From JANRLJ01 sp033762735 (GTDB lineage: Bacteria > Chloroflexota > Anaerolineae > Aggregatilineales > Phototrophicaceae), in contig JANRLJ010000084.1 in the NCBI GenBank assembly GCA_033762735.1, positions 1-64,000 of the forward strand: a DNA stretch of 64,000 nt, written 5' to 3'. Below, one piece after another: positions 41,718 to 51,392 of this stretch. Position 1 is the first letter of the stretch, and each line of letters opens with the position of its first letter. A program made the position numbers and the translations under genes. The notes beneath the pieces are model-generated. The model searched no databases. It was given only the letters and a program-made list of their open reading frames with translations, and was not told the DNA's origin.

Positions 41718-43639
41718 TGAAAGCCACATCAGCGGAAACGCACGAATACTATCTTGAAGATATTCCAATGGAGGAAGCACAGCGCCGTTTACGCGCTGCG
41801 CTTGGTGAACGGCTGCATCCTCTGGAAGGCGAGGATTTACCGCTGGCTCTGGCGCTTGGTCGGGTGACAGCCAGCCCGGTGTGGGCGCGGATTTCCTCAC
41901 CGCATTATCATGCCGCTGCGATGGATGGCTACGCGGTCTATCATCTGGATACACAAAACGCGACGGAGACTCGTCCACTGACGTTACAGGTCGGGGCAAA
42001 TGCCATTGCCGTCAACACAGGCGAGCCGCTGCCGCCGGGTCTTAACGCTGTTATTATGATTGAACAGGTGCAGCATCAGGGGGACGACATCGTGATTTAT
42101 GCCCCTGTTGCGCCCTGGCAGCATGTGCGCATGTGCGGTGAAGACATGGTCGCGACCGAGATGGTGCTGCCCGCCAATCATAAGCTGCGGCCGGTTGATC
42201 TGGGAGCGATTGCCGGCTGTGGACATGCGACAGTGCTTGTGCGCCGTCGTCCGTTTGTGGTGCTAATCCCCACTGGTTCTGAACTCGTGCTTGCGGGCGA
42301 TGAGCCGAAACCAGGGCAGATTATCGAATACAACAGCCTCGTGCTGAGCGCTCAAGTGGAGGAAGCAGGCGGACGAACGCTCGTACTGCCGATTGTGCCC
42401 GATGCGCCTCAGTTGCTTGAGGAAGCGCTGCAAAATGCGCTCGTTCAACAGCCCGACCTCATTCTGATGCTGTCCGGCTCATCGGCGGGCAGCCGAGATT
42501 TTACAGCCCGACTCATTGCGCAACACGGAAAGCTGCTGGTACATGGGGTGGCCGTGCGCCCCGGACACCCGGTGATTATGGGCATGATGGAGGGTGTGCC
42601 CGTGATCGGTGTTCCTGGCTATCCGGTCAGCGCAGCGTTAACGGGCGAACTGTTTATTCAGCCGCTCATCAGCGCATGGCTCGGTCAGCCTTCGCCCTTC
42701 GAGTCGCGCCCGACCGTGACCGCCACCCTCACACGCAAACTGCTTTCGCCGATTGGGGATGATGATTTTGTACGGGTCACACTGGCACAGGTTGCAGATC
42801 GATTGGTGGCGACACCGCTCAACCGGGGTGCTGGTGTGATTACGTCTCTGGTGCGGGCTGATGGGCTGGCACACATCCCGCGTTTTCATGAAGGCGTGGA
42901 CGCCGGGCAGCCTGTCTCCGTCCGACTCTACCGAGATGAACGACGGGTGCGGAAGGCTGTTCTGGCAATGGGCAGCCACGATCCGATGATCGATCTGCTC
43001 GCGCAGTACCTCGGTGATGTCCCGCTGACCTCGGCCAATGTTGGATCACTGGGCGGATTAATCGCGCTCAAGCGTGGGGAAGCGCATCTGGCAGGGAGTC
43101 ATCTGCTGGATGAGCGCACAGGCGGATACAACCAGTCCTTCATCGCGCGTTATCTGCCGGAAATGCCGCTTTCGCTGGTGACATTCGCCCATCGCGAACA
43201 GGGATTGATTGTGACGCGAAGTAATCCGCTTGGCATTCAAGCACTGAGCGACCTGCCCCGTGTGCGCTACGTCAACCGTCAGCGCGGATCGGGGACGCGC
43301 GTCCTGCTGGATTATCTGCTGGCACAGGGCGGAATTGAAAGCGCCAGCATTCTCGGCTATGAGCGCGAGGAATATACCCACCTGGGCGTAGCGATTGCCG
43401 TCTCGACCGGGATCGCCGACTGTGGCCTGGGTGTGCGCAGCGCTGCCATTGCCCTCGGCCTCGATTTCGTGCCGATTTCGTGGGAGCGCTATGATTTTGT
43501 AATTCCCGAGACCAGCAGAACCCATGACGGTGTTCAGCGTATTCTGGATACCCTCAATTCAGGGACGTTTCAACACGCCCTGGCAGCACAGCCTGGTTAT
43601 CGGACGGACGAAACGGGTAAAGTTCAGTTGCAGCAGTAG
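41714..43639 (+). CDS. MoeA fused to a periplasmic-binding-protein-like domain
   Basis: Residues 1-420 are a second MoeA (SSPHYHAAAMDGYAV, PPGLNAVIMIEQVQ, GSELVLAGDEPKPGQIIEYN, GVPGYPVSAALTGEL). The last 210 residues (VLAMGSHDPMIDLLAQYLG, GGLIALKRGEAHLAGSHL, RYVNRQRGSGTRVLLDYLL) form the PBP-like/LysR-substrate domain found in archaeal and Chloroflexi MoeA fusions, thought to bind an oxyanion. Total 641 residues. It starts inside the stop of moeA. Specificity for tungstate is a reasonable guess given the oxidoreductase nearby. Confidence 0.9.
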   Translation: MMKATSAETHEYYLEDIPMEEAQRRLRAALGERLHPLEGEDLPLALALGRVTASPVWARISSPHYHAAAMDGYAVYHLDTQNATETRPLTLQVGANAIAVNTGEPLPPGLNAVIMIEQVQHQGDDIVIYAPVAPWQHVRMCGEDMVATEMVLPANHKLRPVDLGAIAGCGHATVLVRRRPFVVLIPTGSELVLAGDEPKPGQIIEYNSLVLSAQVEEAGGRTLVLPIVPDAPQLLEEALQNALVQQPDLILMLSGSSAGSRDFTARLIAQHGKLLVHGVAVRPGHPVIMGMMEGVPVIGVPGYPVSAALTGELFIQPLISAWLGQPSPFESRPTVTATLTRKLLSPIGDDDFVRVTLAQVADRLVATPLNRGAGVITSLVRADGLAHIPRFHEGVDAGQPVSVRLYRDERRVRKAVLAMGSHDPMIDLLAQYLGDVPLTSANVGSLGGLIALKRGEAHLAGSHLLDERTGGYNQSFIARYLPEMPLSLVTFAHREQGLIVTRSNPLGIQALSDLPRVRYVNRQRGSGTRVLLDYLLAQGGIESASILGYEREEYTHLGVAIAVSTGIADCGLGVRSAAIALGLDFVPISWERYDFVIPETSRTHDGVQRILDTLNSGTFQHALAAQPGYRTDETGKVQLQQ

Positions 43640-44246
43640 CCGTTGATTATCGTCATACTCGTCATTTAGCAAGACAGCCGCGTATCAAATTGTGCTCATT
43701 TTTGATTCCAACCCCTGCTTTTGTTCGCGCCGCCTAAGTACAGTAAAAGAAGCGATGAGCACTGAGCGATGAGTGTTTGAACTGAGATACGCGCTTATCA
43801 CCCCACGTTTTCAATTGATTGTACGTAGAGGCTGTCTGAAGATTAAGGCAGTGTGGTGTGGCAAACCGGCTGCTTGATTTTGCCAATGGAGGGGTCGATC
43901 AAATGGGATTCTCAATAGCGCCATGCGTTATAGTCGTGCAGCGTTTTGGCATTCTTCTTAGGCGGAGTGTGGGCGGTGATGTGGTGGGCAAATAATGCAG
44001 GGCGGAAAGCTTATGTCTATTTCAGGGCAGCCAACATGAAGCGGCGGTTGTGGTTGAGCATAAGTCTAAACCAGGGGAAAGATCACTCGCCAGGCAGAAC
44101 ATGACGTGCACAATCCTTTCTCAAAAGATGTTTTACTATTGTCATTGGTTACATGCGCTATCGCTTTCTTCCCATTTTGTGACCATGCTCATTCAACTTT
44201 AAGAAACGCTTTTCACCCCTGGGCAGAAGGCCAGATAGGAAATCTC
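43640..44246. other. 600-base stretch without a gene
   Basis: No frame is convincing. The block from about 43840 (GAGGCTGTCTGAAG) to 44030 looks like the worn end of an insertion sequence, but no complete repeat or transposase frame was recovered. The promoter of the kinase gene must lie near its end. Confidence 0.35.
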
Positions 44247-45224
44247 ATGGATCTGACTACCGCAGACTTCGATGTTGTCACCCTGGGCGAGACGATGATT
44301 CGCCTGTCTCCACCGCTGAATGAGACGCTTGAAACGGCGCGCCAGTTCGATGTTCATATTGGTGGAAGCGAAGCGAATACGGCAGTTGGATTAGCCCGTC
44401 TGGGGCTGCGCGTTGCGTGGCTTTCTCGCCTGACGGACAATCCATTGGGTCGCAGCATCAGCGGTGCGATTGCTCGCTTTGGCGTCGATACCCGCTACAT
44501 CGCGTGGACGGCGGAAGATCGCGTTGGCACTTACTACTATGAGCCTGCCGTCTCTCCGCGCGTCGGGCAGGTCATTTATGACCGGGCGCATTCTGCCTTC
44601 AGCAAAATGCAGCCCACCCACCTTCCGGCAGATTTATTTGAAACGAACCGTGCCAAGCTGCTGCATCTTACTGGAATTACGCCGGCGGTTGGTGCAGGGG
44701 AAGCTGCGCTGGCCGCGCTGGAACGTGCTAAACGTGCAGGATGGAGGGTTAGTTTTGACTTTAACTATCGTGCCAAACTGTGGGCACTGGAAACAGCACT
44801 GGCCGGATGTGAGCCGTTTATGCGCCAGGCGGACATCCTGTTCATCTCGCGTACAGAGGCGCAACTCCTGTATCACCTGAACGATTCACAAGCGATCCTC
44901 GACCACTTCCACCGTCACTATCCGCAGGCATTCATCGTATTGACGATGGGCAGTGATGGCGCGGCTGCCCTTCGACCTGATAGAGAAAGGGCTACTTGCG
45001 CAATTTTTCCTGCACAGGAAATTGGTCGCCTGGGACGGGGCGATGCTTTTTCTGCTGGCGTTCTGTATGGCTATTTATCCGGGTTCCCACTCGATACAGC
45101 ACTTCGCTGGGGTGCGGCATGTGCTGCGCTCAAATCAACTACCCCTGGTGATCTTCCCCTCTTTACCCTGGATGAAGTGCGCCACCTTGCTGAGGGTCAA
45201 CAGCGCTCCGGCGTAAATCGTTAA
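44247..45224 (+). CDS. PfkB-family sugar kinase, 2-keto-3-deoxygluconate kinase-like
   Basis: The ribokinase fold shows VVTLGETMIRLSPP at the start, HIGGSEANTAVGLARLGL (substrate motif), and the ATP-site signature near residue 280. The anion-hole motif reads GRGDAFSAG where most members have GAGDAF; the catalytic Asp is kept, and Ala is replaced by Arg. 325 residues is normal. ATG at 44247 follows TAGGA; the upstream hydrophobic extension is out of family. KdgK-type substrate is likely, consistent with a sugar-acid cluster. Confidence 0.85.
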   Translation: MDLTTADFDVVTLGETMIRLSPPLNETLETARQFDVHIGGSEANTAVGLARLGLRVAWLSRLTDNPLGRSISGAIARFGVDTRYIAWTAEDRVGTYYYEPAVSPRVGQVIYDRAHSAFSKMQPTHLPADLFETNRAKLLHLTGITPAVGAGEAALAALERAKRAGWRVSFDFNYRAKLWALETALAGCEPFMRQADILFISRTEAQLLYHLNDSQAILDHFHRHYPQAFIVLTMGSDGAAALRPDRERATCAIFPAQEIGRLGRGDAFSAGVLYGYLSGFPLDTALRWGAACAALKSTTPGDLPLFTLDEVRHLAEGQQRSGVNR

Positions 45225-45424
45225 TTGTGCAGCAGTCTGTTACACAGGGATATGCAGGTTGCCCACAATGCTTCAGCAAAATGGCGTTGGAACGCACATT
45301 GCAGGAGTTTGCGTTTCGGCGCCAACCGTGCATACGGATCTGATGGAAAACCAATTTGAGCATAAATGGGCGTCCGCTATAATCTGCTGATCTCGTCCTG
45401 CAATGCTCACCAGGTCTGGCCGTC

Positions 45425-45968
45425 ATGGATGCTGAACTACGATCAACGCTCGACCGTCTTGATGCGCTGCTGCTTCAACTGGAAACGCGCTATGAGACTA
45501 TGAAATGTGCGCCTCGCGACGGAACAGGAATGGGAAAAGGCGGCGCGGGGCACGGATGGCCGCCGCTATCCCTGGGGCGATGAATTCGTCTCCGGTTACG
45601 CCAACTTCGACGAGACAGATCGCTATAACGTCCAGCAGGAACAGGCCAACATCCGATCAGGCCGAGTCGGTCAGCATTTCTATAACGCCCCTTCTGCCCC
45701 CGGTGTTTTTCCGCAGGGCGCTTCCCCTTACGGTGTGATGGATATGATCGGCACGATGTGGGATCTGACGCTGACTGAATACCGGCACGGCAAGAATGAC
45801 GATCTGGTGGATTATTATCCCCGCGTGATTCGGGGTGGTACGTGGTTCGTCACCGAGATGTACTGCAATACGATTGAACGAGCGATGTTGAATCCTCATG
45901 CCCGGACGAACGGCGACCCCCGCAAAAATGATTATGGCTTCCGGGTTGTCGCCACAAGCCCGGTGTGA
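45425..45968 (+). pseudogene. Broken formylglycine-generating-enzyme-like gene
   Basis: From 45507 the frame gives RLATEQEWEKAARGTDGRRYPWG, GVMDMIGTMWDLTLTEY, RVIRGGTW and YGFRVV, the C-terminal half of the FGE-sulfatase/SUMF1 fold. The N-terminal half is absent: a TGA sits six bases before the first codon of the fragment. Just upstream, in another frame, is a start (45425) followed by MDAELRSTLDRLDALLLQLE, probably the original N-terminus of a Chloroflexi-type FGE-domain protein joined by a deletion. The active-site Cys region is not retained in full. Confidence 0.7.
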
Positions 45969-45986
45969 CGGCGCTTCGTGAGATCA

Positions 45987-46922
45987 TCAATAAGCCATCG
46001 CGCGAATGATGTTGCCACCCATCACGCTGGCAACCGTCTTCTCTGAAAATCCAAGCTGTTGCAACCGTCGCATCACCGTTTCCACCAGGCCGACCGCGCC
46101 GGGGTTTCCGCCCATATGGTGCCACATGCGCGGATCAGCCAGATCGGTCGCCAGCACGAGCGAACCCTCATACCCGGCTTCCAGCATTTGCGGCAGCAGC
46201 GTCCACACCTGCTGCTCCGGCTGATACTTCGGGCGCAAAAACGTGTCGTATTCCAGCAGAATTCCGGCGCTTGCCATCTCCCGATGCAGTGCGAAGTCCG
46301 GGCGTTTGTCCATATGGCACAGAATCAGCTTATGGGGCGGCAGATGGTGATCGAGCATAAACGCCAGGATGGATTCCGCGTCTGCTCCACGTTCGGTATG
46401 CACCTCGATGGCACAGCCTGTCGTTAAGGCCGCCTCGACCGCGGCCTCGAACAGCGCACGAGGCGATTCACTGAAGCGGTCTTCACACGCTGTCTTGATG
46501 ATGCCCGCCTTCACGGTCGGCGCTTCGGGCAGGCCTTCCGTCAGTTCACGGATGAAGTGCTGTGCAGCGCTTTTCGCGTCGAGGTCGAACAGCGGCGCGC
46601 TGGCAGGATAATAACGGCGCAGGTGAAATCCGGTGCTGGCGACGATGTGAATGCCCGTCGCGCGGCTGAGGTCGTGCAGTTTTTGCCCGTTGCGGCCACA
46701 CCCTCCCGGTTGGCAATCGACCAGCAGATGCACACCAGCGTTTACCAGATCGTGCAGTTCACGCTCGATGGCCTCCGCCTGATTGAGAATCGGCGCATCC
46801 GATGCCTCTGCATCCACATCATCGATCCAGACATGCGTATGGCCGTCCACAATCGCAACGACTGCCGGATCAATCTCCCCGGTCACGGTGTGGAGTCGCA
46901 AATGCATCAGACCTTCCAACAC
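45987..46922 (-). CDS. Phosphotriesterase/TatD-type metal-dependent hydrolase
   Basis: The amidohydrolase fold has the first metal motif DGHTHVW (HxH, about residue 27), a Lys in VKAGIIKTA (bridging, about 137), His in IEVHTERG (about 173) and ILCHMDKRPD (about 200), and Asp in VLATDLADP (about 260), the set of the phosphotriesterase family. Such enzymes open lactones or hydrolyse phosphodiesters. Length is 311; a later ATG at 46904 is possible. It is the last gene of the five-gene run and a sugar lactonase is the likeliest role. Confidence 0.8.
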   Translation of the reverse strand: MLEGLMHLRLHTVTGEIDPAVVAIVDGHTHVWIDDVDAEASDAPILNQAEAIERELHDLVNAGVHLLVDCQPGGCGRNGQKLHDLSRATGIHIVASTGFHLRRYYPASAPLFDLDAKSAAQHFIRELTEGLPEAPTVKAGIIKTACEDRFSESPRALFEAAVEAALTTGCAIEVHTERGADAESILAFMLDHHLPPHKLILCHMDKRPDFALHREMASAGILLEYDTFLRPKYQPEQQVWTLLPQMLEAGYEGSLVLATDLADPRMWHHMGGNPGAVGLVETVMRRLQQLGFSEKTVASVMGGNIIRAMAY

Positions 46923-47909
46923 TCAGGTGTGACCTGTGGCATAAACAGCGGGATTCACCACGAATTCGGGGCGCTCACCGCGCAGTACCGCCAGCAGGTT
47001 TTGCGACGCCATCAGCCCCATCTGGAGAGTCGCCTGCACCGTCGAGGAGCCGATGTGCGGCGTGGCGATAAAGTTGTCGCACGTTATCAGGATGGAATCG
47101 AAAGCCGGTTCCTGCGCAAAGGCGTCGAAAGCCGCGCCGCCTAACCTACCTGCCTGCAAGGAGTCATACAACGCTGTTTCATCGACCAAACCACCCCGTG
47201 CCGTGTTGACCAGAAAAGCGCCCGGTTTCATTTTCGCCAGCACATCAGCATTAATCAGATTGCGCGTCTGGTCGCTCAACGGCAGATGCAGGCTGATAAA
47301 ATCGCTGGAAGTGATCACCTCATCCAGCATGACGGCTTTCCCGTTCACCTGTTGCAGAAAAGCCGCGTCCGGCGGATATGGGTCATAAAACAGGATGGGC
47401 ATGTTGAACGGGCGCACCAGTTCAGCCACCCGCCTGCCGATGCGCCCCATACCGATCAGGCCAAGCGTCTGCCCGGTGAGTTCCCGCCCCTTGAGCAGCG
47501 ACCAGTCACGCTGTCGAATCTGGCGATCATGGCGAGGCAGATTACGTGCCAGCGCCAGCATATAGGCTAACGTAAGTTCGGCGACAGCATTTGTATTGCC
47601 ACCCGGTGTGTTCGTCACCACGATGCCCTTTGCTGTGGCGGCGGCCAGATCAACCGCGTCCAAGCCGATTCCATAGCGCGAGATCACGCGAAGTCTATCG
47701 GCCCGTTCGAGCACTTCCGGTGTGATCGGATCGACGCCCAGAATCACCCCATCAATCCCCGGCAGTAAGTCCGCCAGTTCATGGGCTTCCAGCGGACGAT
47801 TGACCGGGCTGTTGACGATCTCGCACCCGGCCTCCTCAAGAAGCTGCTGATGCGCACCCGGCATGGCACGGAACGAGCGCGTCGTAATCAGGACGCGAAG
47901 AGGACTCAT
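46923..47909 (-). CDS. D-2-hydroxyacid dehydrogenase (phosphoglycerate-dehydrogenase-like)
   Basis: The NAD motif GLIGMGRIGRRVAELV (about residues 148-163), VNTARGGLVDETAL, the catalytic Arg in SRYGIGLDAVDL, Glu in FAQEPAFDS and His in ATPHIGSST are all present. 328 residues without a C-terminal ACT domain, so it is a general D-2-hydroxyacid or sugar-acid reductase rather than serine-pathway SerA. It lies six bases after the cupin isomerase and abuts the hydrolase, in one transcript. Confidence 0.9.
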   Translation of the reverse strand: MSPLRVLITTRSFRAMPGAHQQLLEEAGCEIVNSPVNRPLEAHELADLLPGIDGVILGVDPITPEVLERADRLRVISRYGIGLDAVDLAAATAKGIVVTNTPGGNTNAVAELTLAYMLALARNLPRHDRQIRQRDWSLLKGRELTGQTLGLIGMGRIGRRVAELVRPFNMPILFYDPYPPDAAFLQQVNGKAVMLDEVITSSDFISLHLPLSDQTRNLINADVLAKMKPGAFLVNTARGGLVDETALYDSLQAGRLGGAAFDAFAQEPAFDSILITCDNFIATPHIGSSTVQATLQMGLMASQNLLAVLRGERPEFVVNPAVYATGHT

Positions 47910-47914
47910 GCTGG

Positions 47915-48493
47915 CTAACCGTATCTGGGATTGTCAGCGAGTTCGGCCTGACCGTTGCGGTGGACGATCAGCTTCCTGAACCCGTGCTGCTCGATAGTGA
48001 CGTAATCGTGGCCTGCTTCCCCTGCCCAGGCCGCGAAGAAAATGAACGGTTCGTCACCCACGTTCACTGTCCGATGCGCCCAGTACGGCGGGACATAGGC
48101 GGCAGTGCCCGTTTCCATCGACAGGGCGCGGACATCCCCCTCGGCGGTCTGCATCAGCAGATAACCGCGTCCGGCGAGTCCGAGATAGACCTCCCCCTGT
48201 TCACGGCGGGCGTGAAAATGCCCTTTCGTCATGTGGTATTCCTCCCCAACGCGCCCAGGATAAATCACGGTCGTACAGTGCAGAATGTGGCCTTCTTCTT
48301 CAGGTAGGTCAGTTGTGTAGACTTCGTAAATCAACCGGTCTGGTTCCGAAGCGAGAATGTGCTGTGCGGCTTTGGCATCCGCATACAGGCTGTGCGTCTG
48401 GCTGATCGTGCGCCGTAGGACAACCTGCGCCGGGGAGAACACACCCGATTGAAAGTGAATTTCCGATTTGAACGGTTCCATGATTGCAGCCAT
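47915..48493 (-). CDS. Cupin-type phosphoglucose isomerase
   Basis: The sugar isomerase cupin motifs are HMTKGHFHARREQGEVYLGL (metal His and Glu residues) and YVPPYWAHRTVNVGDE, as in the archaeal cPGI/GPI family. The ATG at 48493 follows AGGAG; the 192-residue length matches. It would interconvert aldose and ketose phosphates. The substrate in this operon need not be glucose 6-phosphate. It follows the shikimate-dehydrogenase-like gene by 22 bases. Confidence 0.85.
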   Translation of the reverse strand: MAAIMEPFKSEIHFQSGVFSPAQVVLRRTISQTHSLYADAKAAQHILASEPDRLIYEVYTTDLPEEEGHILHCTTVIYPGRVGEEYHMTKGHFHARREQGEVYLGLAGRGYLLMQTAEGDVRALSMETGTAAYVPPYWAHRTVNVGDEPFIFFAAWAGEAGHDYVTIEQHGFRKLIVHRNGQAELADNPRYG

Positions 48494-48515
48494 AGGCTTC
48501 TCCTGTTGGGTGATC

Positions 48516-49475
48516 TCAGCTCCCTGAGATGGCAGACGCCGCCTGATCGAGCGCACGAAAACGCTCGTCGGTCAGGTCGATGTGAAACACTTCCGCGATC
48601 ACCTGCGTCCAGCCGTGAACAAAGTACAGCCAGCCATCCTCAACGCGCAAATGCCGCTGTTCGGCCTGCCGCCTGGCCTGATGCAGAAAATCAAGGGCAC
48701 CGCGATAGTTCAGCTCCCATACCAGCCCATGTTCAGGGAAAACGGCGCTATCGCTGATGGGCGAACCGGGACGATCCTTGCCCAGCCCTGTGGCGTTAAT
48801 CACCATCGAACCCGGCGGCAGCGCGTTCAGCAGTTGATCGTTTTCGCTGGTCGTGCTGGTCAGAAGGTAATCGAAGGTAAGGGGTGTTTCAAGCTGTCTG
48901 TGAATGTGCCGCAGTTCATCAAGCCGCTGCTGAGAAATATCAACTGCCGTGAACTTATAGGGGTGGGTGCCATTTCTGGCTGACTCTGCCACATACACGC
49001 TAATGGCAATGGCCGCGCCGCCCGCGCCAAGACACAGCACCTCACCCGCATGAGTATCCCAATGGGCGGCTGGAACAAAGGCATCCCACGTGAGACCGGA
49101 ACTGATCGGGTCTTTGGCATGTCCCCACAGCGTATCGCCGCGTTTGGAGATGCACGAGATTTCACCGCACAACTCGGCGTAAGGGTCAAGCTGGTCGAAC
49201 AGATCGCGAGTCGCCCGCAGCAGGTCGATTTTGTGTGTCGTCACCAGCGCCCCACGCGAGAGCGGGTCGTGCCGGATATGCTCAACAATCGCGCTGTAGA
49301 CTTCATCTGGCGCGTGAATGGGCGCGTCATAACCGACGATCTGCGCTCCAAGCCCTAAAATTTCCGACCACTTCGGGAACACCTTCATGATCGAGGACTG
49401 CTGCGTCGTCACGCCGATAAAATAGATAGTGGGTTTGTCCTGCACTGTGAGAGCGTTCATCGCTGCGTCGCTCAC
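48516..49475 (-). CDS. Shikimate-dehydrogenase-like enzyme
   Basis: The substrate domain has the catalytic Lys in LVTTHKIDLLRA and LWGHAKDPISSG, and the NAD(P) domain has LCLGAGGAAIAIS and INATGLGKDRPGSP. This is the AroE/quinate dehydrogenase fold. Location in a sugar kinase operon, and a divergent N-terminal region, suggest a catabolic polyol or cyclitol dehydrogenase rather than aromatic biosynthesis. The start is GTG at 49475, overlapping the kinase stop (GTGA), or ATG at 49460. Confidence 0.85.
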   Translation of the reverse strand: MSDAAMNALTVQDKPTIYFIGVTTQQSSIMKVFPKWSEILGLGAQIVGYDAPIHAPDEVYSAIVEHIRHDPLSRGALVTTHKIDLLRATRDLFDQLDPYAELCGEISCISKRGDTLWGHAKDPISSGLTWDAFVPAAHWDTHAGEVLCLGAGGAAIAISVYVAESARNGTHPYKFTAVDISQQRLDELRHIHRQLETPLTFDYLLTSTTSENDQLLNALPPGSMVINATGLGKDRPGSPISDSAVFPEHGLVWELNYRGALDFLHQARRQAEQRHLRVEDGWLYFVHGWTQVIAEVFHIDLTDERFRALDQAASAISGS

Positions 49476-50998
49476 AGTTGTGCGATCTGATCGTAGACCG
49501 GGTTGAGCGCGTCGTAGATGGCGTTGAACACAGGGTAAAGGCGTTCATAAGCGGCGTGTGCCTCTGGCTGCGGTGTGATGACCTCCGCGATTTCGTTCAT
49601 CTGCTCGATCATCGAAAAGTCGGGATACACCCCTACCCCGACTCCACCGACCAGCGCAGCGCCCATTGAAGTCGCCTCCTCCAGAATGCTCAGGCGGTGA
49701 ACAGGGATACCGTAAATGTCGGCCATCATCTGATTCCAGGTTCGTCCCCGCGCTCCACCGCCGATCACGCGCATCGCTTCGATCTGTGTGCCCTGGCTGC
49801 GAAAGGCATCCAGAATCACGCGCAGGTTGAGCGTGATTCCTTCCAGCACGGCGCGGAACAGATGCGACCGCGTGTGGCGGATGGTCAGGCCGACAAATGC
49901 GCCGCGCGCGTGGGGATTCCAGCGTGGGCTGCGTTCGCCCATGAGATATGGCAGATAGAACAGCCCTTCCGCGCCGGGGGCGATTCGCTCGATTTCAGTA
50001 TTGATAAGGTCGTAGGCGCTCACGCCCAGCGCCCGCGCCACCTCTTTTTCTGCCCAGGCCAGTTGATCGCGCGTCCACTGGTAAGACGCTCCGGCGGCCT
50101 GCATCGTACCCGTCGGCATGACCATGTTGGGGATGACGTGGCCGAACGTAAACGTGCGGTAGTCAGGGTCGAAAATCGGCGCGGGGGTGGAGATCGCAAT
50201 CCACGAGGAGGAGCCGATGTAGTTATAGGCCGAACCTTCACGAATGACGCCCGCGCCCGCCGCCGCACATGCGCCGTCACCGCCGCCGATCACGACCGGA
50301 GTCCCAACTGCCACTCCGACTTCGGCAGCGGCGGCCTGATGGACATAGCCCACCACGTCTATCGACTGGCGAATCTCCGGCAGCTTTTCGACCGGGAGTT
50401 CAACCGCGTCGAGGATTTGCCCCGACCACTGGCCGCTTTCCAGATCATACAGGTTCATGCTGGACGCATCGGACGGATCGGTGACAAACACCCCTGTCAG
50501 CCGCGCTACAATCGCATCCTTGGCATGGACGAACTTGTAAGCCGCCGCGTAAATGTCGGGTTGATGATCGCGGATCCACAGAATTTTAGCGAGGGAATAG
50601 GACGCGCTCAGGCGGTGCCCGGTGCGGCGGTATACGTCCTCGAACGACACCCGCTCCCCAATCCACGCTTCCTGCACCAGCGCTCGCTGATCTGCCCAGA
50701 TGATGGCGTTGCGCAGCGGGCGGGCTTCCCGGTCGAGCGCGACCGCGCCCATCATCTGCCCGCTGAAGGTGATGCAGGCGATATCGTCCTTGCTGACCTG
50801 GGTTGCTTGCAGCAGTTCGTGCGTGGACTGGCACACCGCCGCCCACCAGTGATCGGGGTTTTGTTCTGCCCAGCCCGTGTGGGCGAATTCCGTATCGTAG
50901 GCGTAGAACACGCTGCCGACCAATCGCCCCTCCCTGTCGTAAAGCGTGGCTTTGTTCCCGGTCGTCCCCAGATCGTGGGCGATGATGTGCGATGCCAT
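49472..50998 (-). CDS. FGGY-family carbohydrate kinase, xylulokinase-like
   Basis: FGGY kinase features: AHDLGTTGNKATLYD at the N-terminus, ITFSGQMMGAVALD, WADQRA, GGGDGACAAAGAGV, and RVIGGGARGRTWNQMMADIYG near the C-terminus. Length 508. It phosphorylates a ketose, polyol or similar acid. It leads the five-gene minus-strand operon. Xylulose is the default for the type but the neighbours do not encode xylose isomerase, so another substrate is possible. Confidence 0.9.
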   Translation of the reverse strand: MASHIIAHDLGTTGNKATLYDREGRLVGSVFYAYDTEFAHTGWAEQNPDHWWAAVCQSTHELLQATQVSKDDIACITFSGQMMGAVALDREARPLRNAIIWADQRALVQEAWIGERVSFEDVYRRTGHRLSASYSLAKILWIRDHQPDIYAAAYKFVHAKDAIVARLTGVFVTDPSDASSMNLYDLESGQWSGQILDAVELPVEKLPEIRQSIDVVGYVHQAAAAEVGVAVGTPVVIGGGDGACAAAGAGVIREGSAYNYIGSSSWIAISTPAPIFDPDYRTFTFGHVIPNMVMPTGTMQAAGASYQWTRDQLAWAEKEVARALGVSAYDLINTEIERIAPGAEGLFYLPYLMGERSPRWNPHARGAFVGLTIRHTRSHLFRAVLEGITLNLRVILDAFRSQGTQIEAMRVIGGGARGRTWNQMMADIYGIPVHRLSILEEATSMGAALVGGVGVGVYPDFSMIEQMNEIAEVITPQPEAHAAYERLYPVFNAIYDALNPVYDQIAQL

Positions 50999-51392
50999 GA
51001 ATTGTCCTGAAGTGTAAGTATTGTTTGTGGCTCAACATCTTTTGCACCAAACGATACTGCAAACAGCATAGAATGACAAAAAATCAAAACCATGCTCAGG
51101 ATGAGTTTGCTGTGTGATGCTGTTGGCGAACTCGCTTGACCCCTATCCCCGACCCTTTCCCCAATGCAATGGGGAAAGGGAGACGTTGCTTTGCGTCCCT
51201 CTCCAACGCTTTGGGGAGGGACTACAGGGAGGGGTATGCCAGGATTTGCCAACAGTATCGTGTTACACTTTCCCCCACCTGACCTACCCGCGATTGTGCT
51301 GAGTTGGCCTTTCCCCTGTCCCTGTTCTGACCTACCTTTCTTTAGGTGACTGTGATGGAAACAACCCCGAAGACAACGCATACGGAGAAGAC
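50999..51392. other. Intergenic region with dispersed G/C-rich repeat
   Basis: Promoters of the divergent kinase operon and GH13 gene must lie here. The middle holds the palindromic repeat listed separately. No gene is supported. Confidence 0.5.
51154..51181. repeat. Palindromic intergenic repeat
   Basis: CCCTTTCCCC and GGGGAAAGGG flank AATGCAAT. A second weaker palindrome (CCCTCTCC...GGGGAGGG) follows. Composition and layout match the repeat at 30.3 kb, so this is a dispersed family. Confidence 0.6.

Noticed and set aside
49697..51010. 437-residue open frame on the plus strand
   Set aside because: Antisense shadow of the FGGY kinase, rich in His/Arg/Ala with no motif.
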